This document shows, piece by piece, positions 19,961 through 30,529 of a DNA stretch of 64,000 nt (the first letter of the stretch is position 1; every line of letters starts with the position of its first letter). The notes beneath the pieces are model-generated. The model searched no databases. It saw only the letters and a list, made by a program, of their open reading frames with translations, and was not told where the DNA came from. The position numbers and the translations under genes were made by a program. Source of the stretch: Datisca glomerata. Its lineage: Eukaryota; Streptophyta; Magnoliopsida; Cucurbitales; Datiscaceae. Where the stretch lies: NCBI GenBank assembly GCA_003255025.1, contig QANY01011952.1:1735359-1799358 (forward strand), in the 5' to 3' direction.

Positions 19961-20757
19961 GTGTCATCATGATACATCAATTATTTGATTTTAATCTTAT
20001 GCAAACATTGGCATTTTACCAAGGACAAATTCTTTTGTTCATTTACCACTGAGATCAATATTATTGAATGAGTCCTTCAATTGCTGAGAAGTAACCTTTC
20101 TAGATGATTGATCTTTTTGGTTTAATTTGGTGACTTAACTCTATAGATGATTCAGAGTCAGATTCATTATTGTCTTCTGAAAGGAGAAGCATTTTTTGAT
20201 TAATTTTTTCTCCAATTTAGATTTTGGCTTCGTGGTCTTTGATTAACTCTTTGAAGAGGGTTGTGATTTGGTTATGGATTTATATTTTGATGGATTTAGA
20301 TTGGACTATTTGATTTGTGGATGTGGGAGAATGGGATCATTAATTTTTAATGGAGCTTGGATAAAAGAATTTGCTAGTCTCATAATGGGATGGACACTTG
20401 CAAATTCATAATTGACATATGCAATTATTTTCTAGGTAATCAACTTATCCCAGTATTTAACATGATACTCTCTAGTGAGGATTCGATTTCCAACCGAGTA
20501 TTGCCATTATAAAATCAAGGGTATTTTAAATTAATTTGTCAAGTAAAGGATTTGTGGAAATGAAATCTCAATTGGTGAAGGTTCGTGTATTTTCAGAAAT
20601 AAATTAAAAGATTATTGAAAATCTATTAGAAATAATTCTAAGATAGGATCATGGATTGACCACCAACTTAAAAACCAATTTGGAAAATGAATTTTGAAAT
20701 TTTTATCAAAATTTATAAACCATGAGTGGGAGAAATCATTATTTTAATGCAGAAAAA
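19961..20757 (-). pseudogene. Pararetrovirus polyprotein, decayed continuation (capsid-like, basic Ser/Lys/Pro part)
   Basis: Downstream on - of the open segment 20758-21246, coding traces persist in several frames. One is 'YVNYEFASVHPIMRLANSF' (about 20420-20355), followed by a Lys/Ser/Pro-rich stretch to about 20170. Stops interrupt every 20-40 codons. The basic composition suits a structural protein. Confidence 0.45.
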
Positions 20758-21246
20758 TCATATGCCAAGCATCAACATAGTCAAAATAATTATACATATA
20801 TTTTTATTTAAAAGTAATTTGAAAGTTGAAAGATGGATTCTCCAATCCTCCATGGTCATGATTTTGAGAATGTTGAAGGAATGGTAGATGATCTTTCCTT
20901 TAGAATTCTTTGTTGGCCTAATTTTCATGGATTTTGTTTCTAAGTGGACGTCTTTGTAGAAACTGAGGTTTTTGTCTCTATGACCATGAATGAAATGGAA
21001 ATTTGGAAGGAAATAAGATATTGCTATTTCAGCAAGTTCTTTCAAATGAGTAAATAGATGTGTAATATGAATGGGATTTTCACTTGGGTTTTTTCTAAAA
21101 TATTGGGATGATTTTTTATCTTTTAGGATTGGTTGATTAAATGATTGGACATGGTTAGGAGTAGAAAACTCCTCATTGATTTGGGCCTTAAGGATCAATT
21201 GTTGAGTCGAAAACTGTACTGTTACTGAGCCATTCATCATTCTCAC
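20758..21246 (-). pseudogene. Pararetrovirus polyprotein segment between movement and capsid parts
   Basis: This is the longest open frame of the window (162 codons) although the DNA is AT-rich, and its residue use looks protein-like. It contains 'RMMNGSVTVQFSTQQLIL', 'FSTPNHVQSFNQPILKDK' and 'IAISYFLPNFHFIHGHRDKN'. It resembles a polyprotein region found in plant endogenous pararetroviruses next to the movement protein; no enzymatic motif is visible. It has no proper start and its relatives continue on both sides, so it is a fragment. Assignment is from general resemblance and needs a profile search. Confidence 0.5.
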
Positions 21247-21660
21247 ATGATTTCTGAAAGTGATGCTGGTTCTTTTGGTTAAGGATTACACAACATGTCT
21301 ATGAACTTCTTGAAACCATCAGGCATGACGAAGAAAGTTCCTTCCAACATTAGAAATTCTTTTATTGTTTTGTCTGAAAATTAAAATTTGAAAATTGCTT
21401 GTTACGTAATAGGTTTACAATTAAAATTTGACTGTTATCATAACAGATTTCATTATCCTAGTGAAAACATATTTTTCCACCTTTCTCATATCATTGAATT
21501 AATGTTGCATTGAAATCATGCCCCAATCAAATTTCTTACAAAATTTTATCCAATTCATTAATCTAGTCATTTTTGGGATATTTAAATCCATTATGATCAT
21601 AATTAATGGATGAGACTTTTGGGCAAAAAGTGGTTATCCTGCCATTGTGCTTTTTTATTT
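21247..21660 (-). other. Unassigned pararetrovirus-associated stretch
   Basis: Short open patches exist on - (for example 'RLMNWIKFCKKFDWGMISMQ' near 21575-21510), but no domain is recognised. This may be the junction between the permuted virus parts. Confidence 0.35.
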
Positions 21661-22222
21661 TGAAAGAATTTTTGGTTGACTAATCTTGGTTTTACCATTC
21701 CGTATTCTAGGAGGTCCAATTCCTCCATTGCAGAGTCTTGGAATAATTTCCTGCAAAAGATTACAAGTAAGGGAGTTAAGAATTTAATTATTAATACATT
21801 GGATAAATTAAATGTTGAAATCAAAATTGCTAAATATAGATTGTTACCTGGCAAAACTCTGTTTGGAATTAGTTTTGAAACATGTTTTGCAAATTTGTAA
21901 TTAATCAAAAGAAATTTTTGATTGAATAAAATAAATTGTATGGTATCATTATGGAATAATAAAATTCAAATCTTGAAAATCTAATTGATTGAAATAATTT
22001 GATTCTTCTAGCAGAGACATTTCCAGTATTGTTTAACATATTTATTAATGCAAACAACCAAGAAATCCAACCAGTATTGTCTAATAAGAATATTATTGTG
22101 GACAATTAAGAAATATGTGAATTGGTTGAAATTTTCATTTATTGTACTTGGAGCATTTCTAAAGATCAAATGGCATTATTTTCCATTTATAACTATGGAA
22201 TGTAATTTTGTACTTTAACAAT
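21661..22222 (+). pseudogene. Movement-protein-like pararetrovirus fragment, inverted
   Basis: This is the only part of the virus block whose better reading is on +. 21664-21900 gives 'NLGFTIPYSRRSNSSIAESW' and 'EIKIAKYRLLPGKTLFGISF'. A second + frame at about 22010-22200 continues with 'NIFINANNQEIQPVLSNKN'. The opposite frame is hydrophobic low-complexity and looks like a shadow. Similarity to the C-terminal part of plant pararetrovirus movement proteins is suspected, not proven. Its flanks read on -, which implies a local inversion. Confidence 0.42.
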
Positions 22223-22223
22223 T

Positions 22224-22640
22224 TTATTTGTCTGGCTTTGCCAAAATCCAATTTTTTTTGTCAAACTTAGAGAATACATCAGTATTTCTAAGTCTGTTGA
22301 TTAAGTCTCTTTTGTTTGGTATTGGATATTTTATCAAGTCTATAATTTTTTTAAGGGGCTTGTAATCAATTACTAAACGAGGAACTCCTCGTTCAAAGAT
22401 TTTAATTTGATTTTGAAGAGCAGGATTTCGAAGCTGTTCTTCAATTCTTTTGGATTTCATTTCTTCTTGTAGAGAACCCAATTGTCTTTCTTTACAAGAT
22501 ATTAAATTTAAGAATTTGAAAACAGAATTTTGTTTTAAAATTTCAACTTCTCATTGTGAGAAAAAAAATTTGAATTTAACAGGTTCATCCATGGGATAAG
22601 TAATTATCCCATCATGTTTTGGTGTAAAAGGATACAACAG
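22224..22640 (-). pseudogene. Pararetrovirus reverse transcriptase, N-terminal part only
   Basis: RT begins after the protease. 22481-22224 includes 'RLVIDYKPLKKIIDLIKYPI' and 'LINRLRNTDVFSKFDK', the fingers/palm start of caulimovirid RT with the first catalytic Asp in the FSKFD box. Homology stops at 22224 just after it. The YxDD loop, connection and RNase H are not in the window. A stop separates it from the upstream linker. Confidence 0.8.
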
Positions 22641-22658
22641 AAAAATGAATGGTAAACT

Positions 22659-22919
22659 TCAAATAATTTTTTCAGTCATATTTTTTAAGATAAATGTTAT
22701 TTTAAAACATACATTATCTTGGCAAATATGAACTTTGGGTATTTTACAATTGACATGGATACGAGTACCATTGACAGAAAATAAAGATTCTTTTATCTTC
22801 TTGAAGTACTTGGTTGAAACCAGTCCTTCGTGCATACAATTTAAATTTGCTCCTGAATCAACAAAAGCCATTGTAGTGAAATCAAAATCTTGAATTATTA
22901 TCCTGACCATTATGTGCAA
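22659..22919 (-). pseudogene. Pararetrovirus aspartic protease
   Basis: An open 86-codon segment contains 'TMAFVDSGANLNCMHEGLV', the single-domain retropepsin active site DSGA preceded by a hydrophobic strand, at about 22870-22815. It lies between the zinc-knuckle region and RT, as expected in a caulimovirid polyprotein. It would release the structural proteins and RT from the precursor. The surrounding frame is broken by stops. Confidence 0.82.
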
Positions 22920-23530
22920 TTTCTTGATTTTGATATGATTAAAGATTTGGATGAAGTTATCACCGTCTTAATTATTGACAATTGGTTCTTCAACCTCATT
23001 ATAAAAAAATGCAAATTTATTGGGTTTTCCTAGTTCACTTGATTCATTAATTTTAATTAAACTTTCTATTTTTAGAAGGTTTAATTCTTTTTTATTTCTG
23101 TGTTTGATTTTTAGAATATTTTTAATTTCTTTTTGAAGTTCCTGTAAAATAACTTCTTTTTCCTTTCCTATAGCCTTGTTGAATTTTTCAAGCGTTTGTG
23201 AAAAGCTTACAGTATTGTTATTATTAGATTTAGTATTTTCTTTCTTTAGAATTACTTTCCTAAGTATTTCTAGGTATTCTTGTTTTAATTCTAAATTTTA
23301 AATTTTACTAATTAGGTCTAACAAGAGATGTTCTTGTTCTTCATTTTTATTCAAAATATTAATTTCTTGACAATAACTATCCCTACACCCCATTAAATTG
23401 TTAGGAGAATCACCGTCAAAACTTGAAAAGTTATATTCAGAGGATTCAGGGGATTCAAATTCTCTTGAATCTTCATTACTACTCTCATAGTATTCAATTG
23501 TTTCTAAGATTCTAAACATTTCTTGTTTAT
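22920..23530 (-). pseudogene. Pararetrovirus polyprotein linker, acidic and coiled-coil-like
   Basis: Downstream on - of the zinc knuckle, 23519-23298 is open and Glu/Ser-rich ('ETIEYYESSNEDSREFESPE'). It is followed at 23270-23050 by a Lys/Glu/Leu-rich part that could form a coiled coil. This kind of spacer between capsid and protease is variable in the family. Confidence 0.55.
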
Positions 23531-23573
23531 ATTCTTCAAATATTTTTAATTAATTGATTTTATTTTTGACTTG

Positions 23574-23615
23574 ACACGTGTTGGAAAGATGACCATTCTG
23601 ACCACATATAAAACA
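23574..23615 (-). pseudogene. Pararetrovirus CCHC zinc knuckle
   Basis: 'CFICGQNGHLSNTC' is an intact CX2CX4HX4C nucleic-acid-binding knuckle. The preceding stretch on - (about 23760-23616) is strongly basic (SKNKKYSRRKINKK), the usual C-terminal arrangement of a pararetrovirus capsid protein. Confidence 0.9.
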
Positions 23616-24600
23616 CTTAATTTTACTTTTATCAAAATATTTTTTTATTAATTTTTCTTCTAGAATATTTTTTATTCTTAGAAAAATATTTATCAAAATT
23701 TGTATTGATTGAAAAGTATTGGTCAAAGTTTTTTATTTTTATGGTAATTTCTCTTATATGGCTTGTGGGTCCTTCTAGGGCTTAAATGGGAATTTTTCTT
23801 ATTTTTCTGGGAAGGAGCAATTACGGGTAAACCATACTGCTCGTAAAAATTTCCTAATTATATTTGGAAGTTTTATTTTCCTTTTTAAATTGTTTATTTA
23901 TTTTCATATCTATACACATTTCAAAACCTTCCTTTTGTATTTTAGTAATTATTGTACCGTAGGTAAGATTATTATAGTCTATGTTTCCTAGGTCATTATT
24001 AAGGACTGTTCTTATTTTGTGCGCGAACAAATTTGGGTAATCCATTAATAAATTTTTCTTTCCTGAAGGGTTGATTACTATCATCCCTTGTAATTATTCT
24101 GGACAAAAATATATTTTTTGTACCGGTGAAAATCACTTAGGGTTGAACACCTAAGATTGGCGTTCCAATGAAGTGCCCAATTATTGCGTAAAGGAGTGTA
24201 TTGATGGCATCAAGCATTGTTTTTCCGATATTGTCCAATAATTGGGGTTCCTTCAGTATTAATCTTAACTGTTGAAAGAATGACACTTTTGGATTCTTCT
24301 GTGAGATATTTTTTCCATTAGGATTATAGCATTCTTGTGAATCCTATGACTAAAAGATTTATTACCTCATTGTGAAGTAAGTTGTGTATGGTAATGTAGC
24401 TCTTAGCTACCATTGCCACGTGCGGCAATTTATTGAGAACATCCTGCTAAAAAATTCATCAATATTCCACTCATACAATTTTTTAGTAGAAACAAAAAAT
24501 TGATTAACTAAAAAATTTTCAGAAATTTGGGCATGAGGAGGAATTGGCTTTTTATGTCATTTCCTTTCCAATTTATTAGTTTCTAAAATTTTAAATGTAT
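23616..24600 (-). pseudogene. Pararetrovirus capsid-like region
   Basis: This lies upstream on - of the zinc knuckle. The open segment 24084-23854 reads 'LLMDYPNLFAHKIRTVLNND' and 'YGTIITKIQKEGFEMCIDMK', consistent with the core of a capsid protein by position. Many stops interrupt 24100-24600. Confidence 0.55.
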
Positions 24601-25340
24601 TTGTAATATTATTAATGTTTGAAGATTCACTTATTGTGGTTGACTCATAGGTGGATTCTGACCTATGGCTTTCTGAATCTGAATTATTGTCTTGATTAAT
24701 TATCTTCACTTCCTAAAGTACTCCATCAATTATTTCAGATTTAATTTCAATTTATGAACGACTGTGTTGGTTATTAATCTTAATAGAAGAAAATCTTAAT
24801 AGAAGAAGGTGATTCTACGGATTCACTTTTCAATTCTTGAAGCATTTTATCAATCAATTTATTATAGTTCTTTCAGTAATTAGATTTTGATTGGTGTAAT
24901 TGAGTTGTTCAATTTTTTATTAGGTTCTTCTTCCTTTGAAATCTTGAAAGGAGATGCACTGATTAAACAATGCTTATGATTAATTAGAATTTCTTCAGGT
25001 TTATTTTCAAGTTCTAAAAGATTGTCTTGGTTAACAAATCTAGCAGAATAAGATGATTCATTAGTTTCTTCAAATTCATCACTATTTGAAGATTCATTAG
25101 TTGTGGAAGACACATAGATAGATTCTAACCTATAGTTATCTAATTCGGAGATATTGTCTTGGTCAATAACCTTAACAAATGATTTAATTTCTAAATCTTT
25201 GGACGGTTACTCAATATTAGTTGAATATTTATGAATTGTAGATGGCTCATAGGTGAATTCTAACCTATGTCTATCTGATTATGAGATATTGTCTCTTAAA
25301 ATTTTAATTTTTTAAGTATTATATCATCAATAATTTTTTC
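24601..25340 (-). pseudogene. Pararetrovirus acidic Ser-rich repeat region
   Basis: Three related peptide modules occur on - at about 24715-24624, 25180-25092 and 25310-25226. The first reads 'QDNNSDSESHRSESTYESTT' and the others are clearly derived from the same motif. The open frame 25113-24880 lies between them. The region is acidic, unlike the basic part near the zinc knuckle. Confidence 0.6.
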
Positions 25341-25572
25341 ATAATAAATTTTAAAGGTATCATTGGATTCTTCTTTAGGTTTGGGAATTACCATATTATT
25401 TGGTTCATAAATATCCTCTATATAATCAAGGAAAAATATATCAAATCTATATTTTTGCACGAATGCCTTCCATTCAACAAGTATGATTTTTCTTTGATAC
25501 GTATTATATGAATCTCTGAACCTATCGCATTTATCAAGATTGGTTGGATTATTATTGTGTTGACTTAGACTT
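25341..25572 (-). pseudogene. Pararetrovirus polyprotein end fragment at the array border
   Basis: An open stretch on - reads 'DKCDRFRDSYNTYQRKIILV' then 'WKAFVQKYRFDIFFLDYIED'. It has a protein-like composition but no named domain. It stops at 'ggccaatctggttt', where telomere-like repeat starts, so this is the border of the integration or a later break. Confidence 0.5.
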
Positions 25573-25678
25573 GGCCAATCTGGTTTAAGGTTTAAGGTTA
25601 GAGTTTAGAGTTTATGGTTTATAATTTTAGTGGTTAGGGTTTTAGGGGTTAAGGTTTTAAATGTAATTGTTTAGGGTT

Positions 25679-25940
25679 GCTACTTTGCAAATATTATCTC
25701 ATACTACTTTATTAGTCATCTTAATATCAAGTTAGTGTTAACAATATTGATTCATCATTATTATTACCGCGCTATTTGCAATTTAAATCTTCTTAGGTTC
25801 AATATCTTACATATTTACACTAGTCCCCGTGGAGAAAGATAGTCACATAGTACATTATTACTTGTTAATGATATGTGCACTAGTGTATACTCAAATCATA
25901 CAACACCCCCTAAGAATAGATCTTTCTTCTTTGAACTTAG
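25679..25940 (-). repeat. Spacer module copy 1, 5' half, inverted
   Basis: It is the reverse complement of the module start: 'ttcttctttgaa' at its right end, then 'catacaacaccccctaa', 'gtgcactagtgtatac' and 'agtaatgatgaatcaata'-type sequence. Confidence 0.9.
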
Positions 25941-26368
25941 ATTTTAGGATTTAGGTTTTGGTGTTTTTAGGGTTAAGGGTTTTAGGGTTTAGGTTTAGTG
26001 TTAAGGGGGTCATAGGATTTAGGGTTTAGTATTTTTCATTTTAGGGTTTAGGTTTTAGGGTTCCGGTTTTATGGTTTAGGGCTTAGGGTTTAGGTTTGAT
26101 GATTTTAGGGTTTTATGGTTTAGGGTTGTAGGTTTTACAGTTTAGGGTTAGGGTTTTAGGGTTTTAGGGTTTAGGGTTTTAGGGTTTAGGATTTTTAGGG
26201 TAGGGTTTAAGGTTTTAGGGTTTTAGGGTTTGGGTATAGGGTTTAGGGTTTAGGGTTTCAGGTTTAAGGTTTAGAGTTTTGAGTTTTAGGTTTAGGGTTT
26301 CAATGTTTTAGGTTTTGGGGTTTAGAGTTTAGGGTTTAGAGTTAACTAATTTAGGTTTTAGGGTTCAA

Positions 26369-26570
26369 GGTATATGTAGCATAGACATATGAGCTTACCT
26401 TGTAAACCCTTTGGCTGGAACTTAAGATGTCAATCCATAATCTGAAATTCTACTTAGACATAAGTTAATTAAGGTTTAGATTGGTAACCATAAGTCTAAC
26501 AGTTCATTTGGCTTTAGAGCTAAGGTTAATGCTACTAATATGCTATTGTAGTATAACAAAGCTGATTAAG
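26369..26570 (-). repeat. Spacer module copy 2, 3' half, inverted
   Basis: It is the reverse complement of the module end, from 'ggtatatgtagcatagac' to 'gctgattaag'. It pairs with 26691-26949, separated by 120 bp of telomere-like repeat. Confidence 0.9.
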
Positions 26571-26690
26571 GTTTAGGGTTAAGGGTTTAAAGGGTTTAAG
26601 GTTTAGGGTTTAGAGTTTAGATATTAGGGTTTTGGGTAATAGGGTTTAGGGTTTTAGGGGTTAGAGTTTTAAATGTTAAGGTTTAGGGCG

Positions 26691-26949
26691 GTTACTTTGT
26701 AATAATTATCTTATACTACTTTATTAGTCATCTTATTCTAAAGTTAGTTTTAACCATATTGATTCATCATTATTATTACCGTCTTATTTGCAAGTTAAAT
26801 CTTCTTTGGTTCAATATATTACATATTTACACTAGTCCCTATGGAGAATGATACTCACTTACTAGTCTATTACGTGTTAATGATACGTGCACTAGTGTAT
26901 ACTAAATCATACAACACCCTATAAGAATAGATCTTTCTTCTTTGAACTA
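26691..26949 (-). repeat. Spacer module copy 3, 5' half, inverted
   Basis: This is the same segment as 25679-25940 and is complete at the 'tcttctttgaact' edge. Confidence 0.9.
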
Positions 26950-27099
26950 AGGGTTTAGGGATTTAGGTTCTAGGAATTTTAGGGATAAGGGTTTTAGGAA
27001 TTAGGTTTAGGGTTTAGTATTTTATGTTTTTGGGTTTAGGGTTTTAGTGTTTTGGATTTTATGATTTTGGGTTTGATGGTTTAGGATCTAGGGTTTAGG

Positions 27100-27116
27100 G
27101 TGTGATTGTTTAAATC
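27100..27116. other. Orientation switch in the telomere-like array
   Basis: Left of 'tgtgattgtttaaatcc' the + strand reads TTTAGGG. Right of it the strand reads CCCTAAA for the rest of the window. This is the geometry of two telomeres joined end to end, or of an inversion inside a satellite. Confidence 0.9.
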
Positions 27117-27421
27117 CAAAACCCTAAACCCTAAACCTTAAACCCTAAAACCCTAAACCCTAAAATCCTAAACCATAAAATCTTAAACCCTAAAACCATA
27201 AAATCCTGAACACTAGACTCAAAACCGTAATCCACAAAACCTTGAAACCCTAACCCTAAATGCTAAAGATTAATCCCCAAACCCTAAAACCCAAAACACT
27301 AAACCCTAAACCCCAAACCTCTAACCCTAATCTTTATACCCTAAGCTCTAAACCTATACCCTAAAACCCTACAACCATAAACCCTAAACTCTAAAAACCC
27401 TAAATTAACCATAAACCCTAA

Positions 27422-27632
27422 GTTCAAAGAAGAAAGATATATTCTTATGGGGTGTTGTATGAATTGCGTATACGCTAGTGCACGTATCATTAACAAGTAA
27501 TAACATATTAAGTTAGTGTTTATTTGCGTGGGGACTAGTATGAATGTGTCATAAATATATTGAACCAAATAACATTTAACTTGCAAATAGGGCAGTAAAT
27601 ATATTGAACCAAAGAAGATTAAACCGCAAACC
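27422..27632 (+). repeat. Spacer module, 5' part
   Basis: It starts at 'ttcaaagaagaaagat' and breaks off after a duplicated 'atattgaaccaaa' segment. Its opposite strand is open by chance. Confidence 0.88.
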
Positions 27633-27741
27633 ATAAAACTCTAATTCCTAAACCCTTAACCCTAAACATAAACCTAAACCCTAATACCCTTAATTCAAAA
27701 ATCCTAAACTCTATAATAAATAATAAAACCATAAACCCTAA

Positions 27742-28101
27742 GTTCAAAGAAGAAAGATCTATTCTTAGGTGGTGATGTATGATTCGTGTATACGCTAGTC
27801 CACATATCCGTAGAAAGTAATAAGGTAGTAAGTGGGTGTTGATCTCAAATGGGACTAGTATGAATATGTAACAAATATATGGAACAAAAGAAGATTTAAC
27901 TTGCAAATAGGGCAGTAATAATAATGATGAATCAATATGGCTAAAACTAACTTGAGATTAAGATGATTAATAAAGTAGTATGAGATAATATTTGCAAACT
28001 AGCAAACTAACTTAATACCAATGAGATATTCAATGGTTTTGGCGGCTAGTGTAGATAAATAAATCTCCTATCAATTACATTACCTAAATCAGCTTTATTC
28101 T
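27742..28101 (+). repeat. Spacer module, about 70 percent
   Basis: It runs from 'ttcaaagaag' through 'gatattcaatggttttggcg' to 'agctttattct', where telomere-like repeat resumes. Confidence 0.9.
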
Positions 28102-28775
28102 AAAATCCTAAACCCTAAAACCCTAAAATCCTAAATCCTAAATCCCAAACCCTAAACCCTATACCTAAACACTTAGCAATTCAAAATCCTAATCCCTAAA
28201 CCCTAAAACCCTAAACCCTAAAACCCTAAACCTAAACTCCAAACCTAAATCTTAAATCCTTAACCCTATACCCTAAACACTAAACAACCCTAAACACTTA
28301 CCCCTAAACCCGAACCCTAAAACCCTATACCCTATAACCTATACCCTAAACATTAAACAACGCAAAACCCTAACCCATAAAAACCATAAACCCTAAAATC
28401 CTAAACCAAAAAACCCTATAACCGTAAACCCTTAACCTTAAACTCTAAACCCTAAACCTTAAAACCCTAAACAATAAAACTCTAACCCTAAAACCTTAAA
28501 TCCAAAACCTTAAACCCTAAACCTTAAACCCTAAAACCCTAAACCCTAAAATCCTAAACCATAAAACCCTAAACCCTGCAAACCTAAAACCCTAAACACT
28601 AAACCCTGAAATCCTAACCCTAAATGCTAAAGATTAAGCCCCAAACTGTAAAACCCAAAACACTAAACCCAAAACCCTAATCCCTATACCCTAAACTCTA
28701 AACCTATACCCTAAAACCCTACAATCATAAACCTTAAACTCTAAAAACCCTAAATCATAAAACCCTAAACCCTAA

Positions 28776-28990
28776 GTTCAACGAAGAAATATCTATTCTT
28801 ATGGGGTGTTTTACGAATTGTGTATACGCTAGTGCATGTATCATTAACACGTGATAAAGTATTAAGTTAGTGTCCATCTACGTGGGGACTAATAGGAATA
28901 TGCCATAAATATATTGAACCAAATAAGATTTAACTTGCAAATAGGGCAATAAATATATTGAACCAAAGAAGATTAAACCGCAAACCATAA
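28776..28990 (+). repeat. Spacer module, 5' part
   Basis: It has the same truncation and the same duplicated 'atattgaaccaaa' as the copy at 27422, so the two share a duplication history. Confidence 0.88.
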
Positions 28991-29126
28991 AAGTCAACCC
29001 TAAAACCCTATACACCAAACCCTAAACCCTAAACTCTTAACCCTAAACATAAACCTAAACCCTAATACCCTTAATTCAAAAATTCTAAACTCTAAAAACC
29101 CTAAATCATACAACCCTAAACCCTAA

Positions 29127-29638
29127 GTTCAAAGAAGAAAGATATATTCTTAGGTGGTGTTGTATGATTTATGTATACGCTAGTCCATATGTCGTTAACA
29201 AGTGATAAGGTAGTAAGTGAGTGTCGATCTCAATTGGGACTAGTATGAATATGTAACAAATATATGGAACAAAAGAAGATTTAACTTGCAAATAGGGCGG
29301 TAATAATAATGATGAATTAATATGGTTAAAACTAACTTGAGATTAAGATGACTAATAAAGTAGTATGAGATAATATTTGCAAAGTAACAAACTAACTTAA
29401 TACCAATGAGATATTCGATGGTTTTGGCGGCTAGTGTAGATAAATAAATCTCCTATCAATTACTTCACCTTAATCAGCTTTATTCTACAGTTATAACATC
29501 TCAATAGCATTAACCTTAGCTTGAAATCACAATGTACTTACGAATTCCGATCTAAACCTTAATTTACGTATGTATAAGCCAAATTTTAGAAAATGGAATG
29601 ATTTCTTTAGTTCTGGCCAAAGTGTTTACATATACGCT
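29127..29638 (+). repeat. Spacer module, most complete copy (about 510 bp)
   Basis: This is a full module: 'ttcaaagaagaaagat', 'gtatgatttatgtatacgct', 'gatctcaattgggactag', 'gaagatttaacttgcaaata', 'gatattcgatggttttggcg', 'ctcaatagcattaaccttag', 'atctaaaccttaattt' and the end at 'tttacatatacg'. No significant coding frame on either strand. Confidence 0.93.
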
Positions 29639-30384
29639 AAACCCTAAACCATAAACCCTAACACCGTAAACCCTAAATCCTAAAACCCTAAATTCTAAAA
29701 CAATAAACCATAAACCTTAAACCCTAAACCCTAAAAAACCTAAACTTTAAACCCTAAACCCTAAAACCCTAAAAACCCTAAACACTAAATTGTAAGTTCT
29801 AAACCACAAAACCCAAAACCCAAAACCCAAAACCCTAAAACCCTAAACCCAAAACCCAAAACCCTAAACCATAAAACCCAAAACGCCAAACCCTATATCC
29901 TAAACACTAAACAACTGTAAACCCTAAAACCCAAAAACCAAAAACCCTAAAATACAACGCCCTAAAACCTTAAGCCTAAACCTAAAAACCCTAAACACTA
30001 AAACACTAAACCCTAAAACCCTGAAACCTAACACCCTAAACCCTAAACCCTAAATCCTATACCCTAAACACTAAGCATCCCTAAACCCTAAGCATCCCTA
30101 AACCCTAAAAACCCTAAACAATAAAATCCTAAACCCTAAACCCTAAAATCCTAAACCCTAAAGCCTAAAGCCTAAATCCCAAAACCCAAAACCCTAAATG
30201 CCAAATCCCTAAAACCCTAAACCCTGAACTTTAAAGATTAAATTCCAAACCGTAAAATAAAAAACCCTAAAACCCAAAACACTAAACCCTAAAACCTAAA
30301 CCATAAACCCTAAACCTAAACCCTAAAACCCTAATCCATAAACCCTAAACTCTAAAAACCCTAAATCCTAAAACCCTAAACTTA

Positions 30385-30411
30385 AGTTCAAAGAATAAAG
30401 ATCTATTCCTA
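30385..30411 (+). repeat. Spacer module, first 27 bp, cut by the 4-kb insert
   Basis: 'ttcaaagaataaagatctattccta' is the module start. The rest of the same copy resumes at about 34443, so the DNA between is an insertion. Roughly 50-60 bp of module are missing at the junction. Confidence 0.85.
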
Positions 30412-30529
30412 CACTACAACAAATATGTCATTTTATAGCACATAATAATCACGTTTTGTGCATAGCAATGGAAAGTCCATAGGTTCGGTGAAATTTTTTC
30501 CAAAACCCGCCTAAAATTAGACTCGCTTC

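Larger units (their letters stand above)
19600..25572 (-). mobile_element. Endogenous plant pararetrovirus (Caulimoviridae-like), broken and rearranged
   Basis: On - the right half carries, in order, an acidic Ser-rich region, a capsid-like part, a basic stretch, a CCHC zinc knuckle, an aspartic protease with DSGA and the start of an RT. No LTRs and no integrase are seen. Read further left on - there is another virus polyprotein part that would normally come before the capsid segment, so the order is circularly permuted or rearranged. A piece between them reads on +. Stops occur throughout and most of RT and RNase H is missing, so it is a relic. The genus is not assignable by eye. Confidence 0.72.
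25573..27104 (+). repeat. Degenerate telomere-like repeat, TTTAGGG strand
   Basis: It is made of TTTAGGG units mixed with GTTTTAGGG, TTAGGG and point variants, most clearly at 25970-26340. It contains three antisense module pieces. It is the only part of the array with G-rich units on +. Confidence 0.93.
27105..30384 (-). repeat. Degenerate telomere-like repeat, CCCTAAA strand, first tract
   Basis: CCCTAAA and CCCTAAAA units alternate with variants (CCATAAA, CACTAAA, CCTAAAT). It includes module copies at 27422, 27742, 28776 and 29127. Confidence 0.93.

Noticed and set aside
21603..21908. 101-codon open frame on -
   Set aside because: Hydrophobic, low-complexity and opposite to the better + strand reading; treated as shadow.
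27341..27906. Two overlapping open frames on - (about 95 codons each)
   Set aside because: They lie on spacer modules and telomere-like repeat; the repeated Leu/Gly/Phe/Arg-rich tail is just translated TTTAGGG-like DNA.
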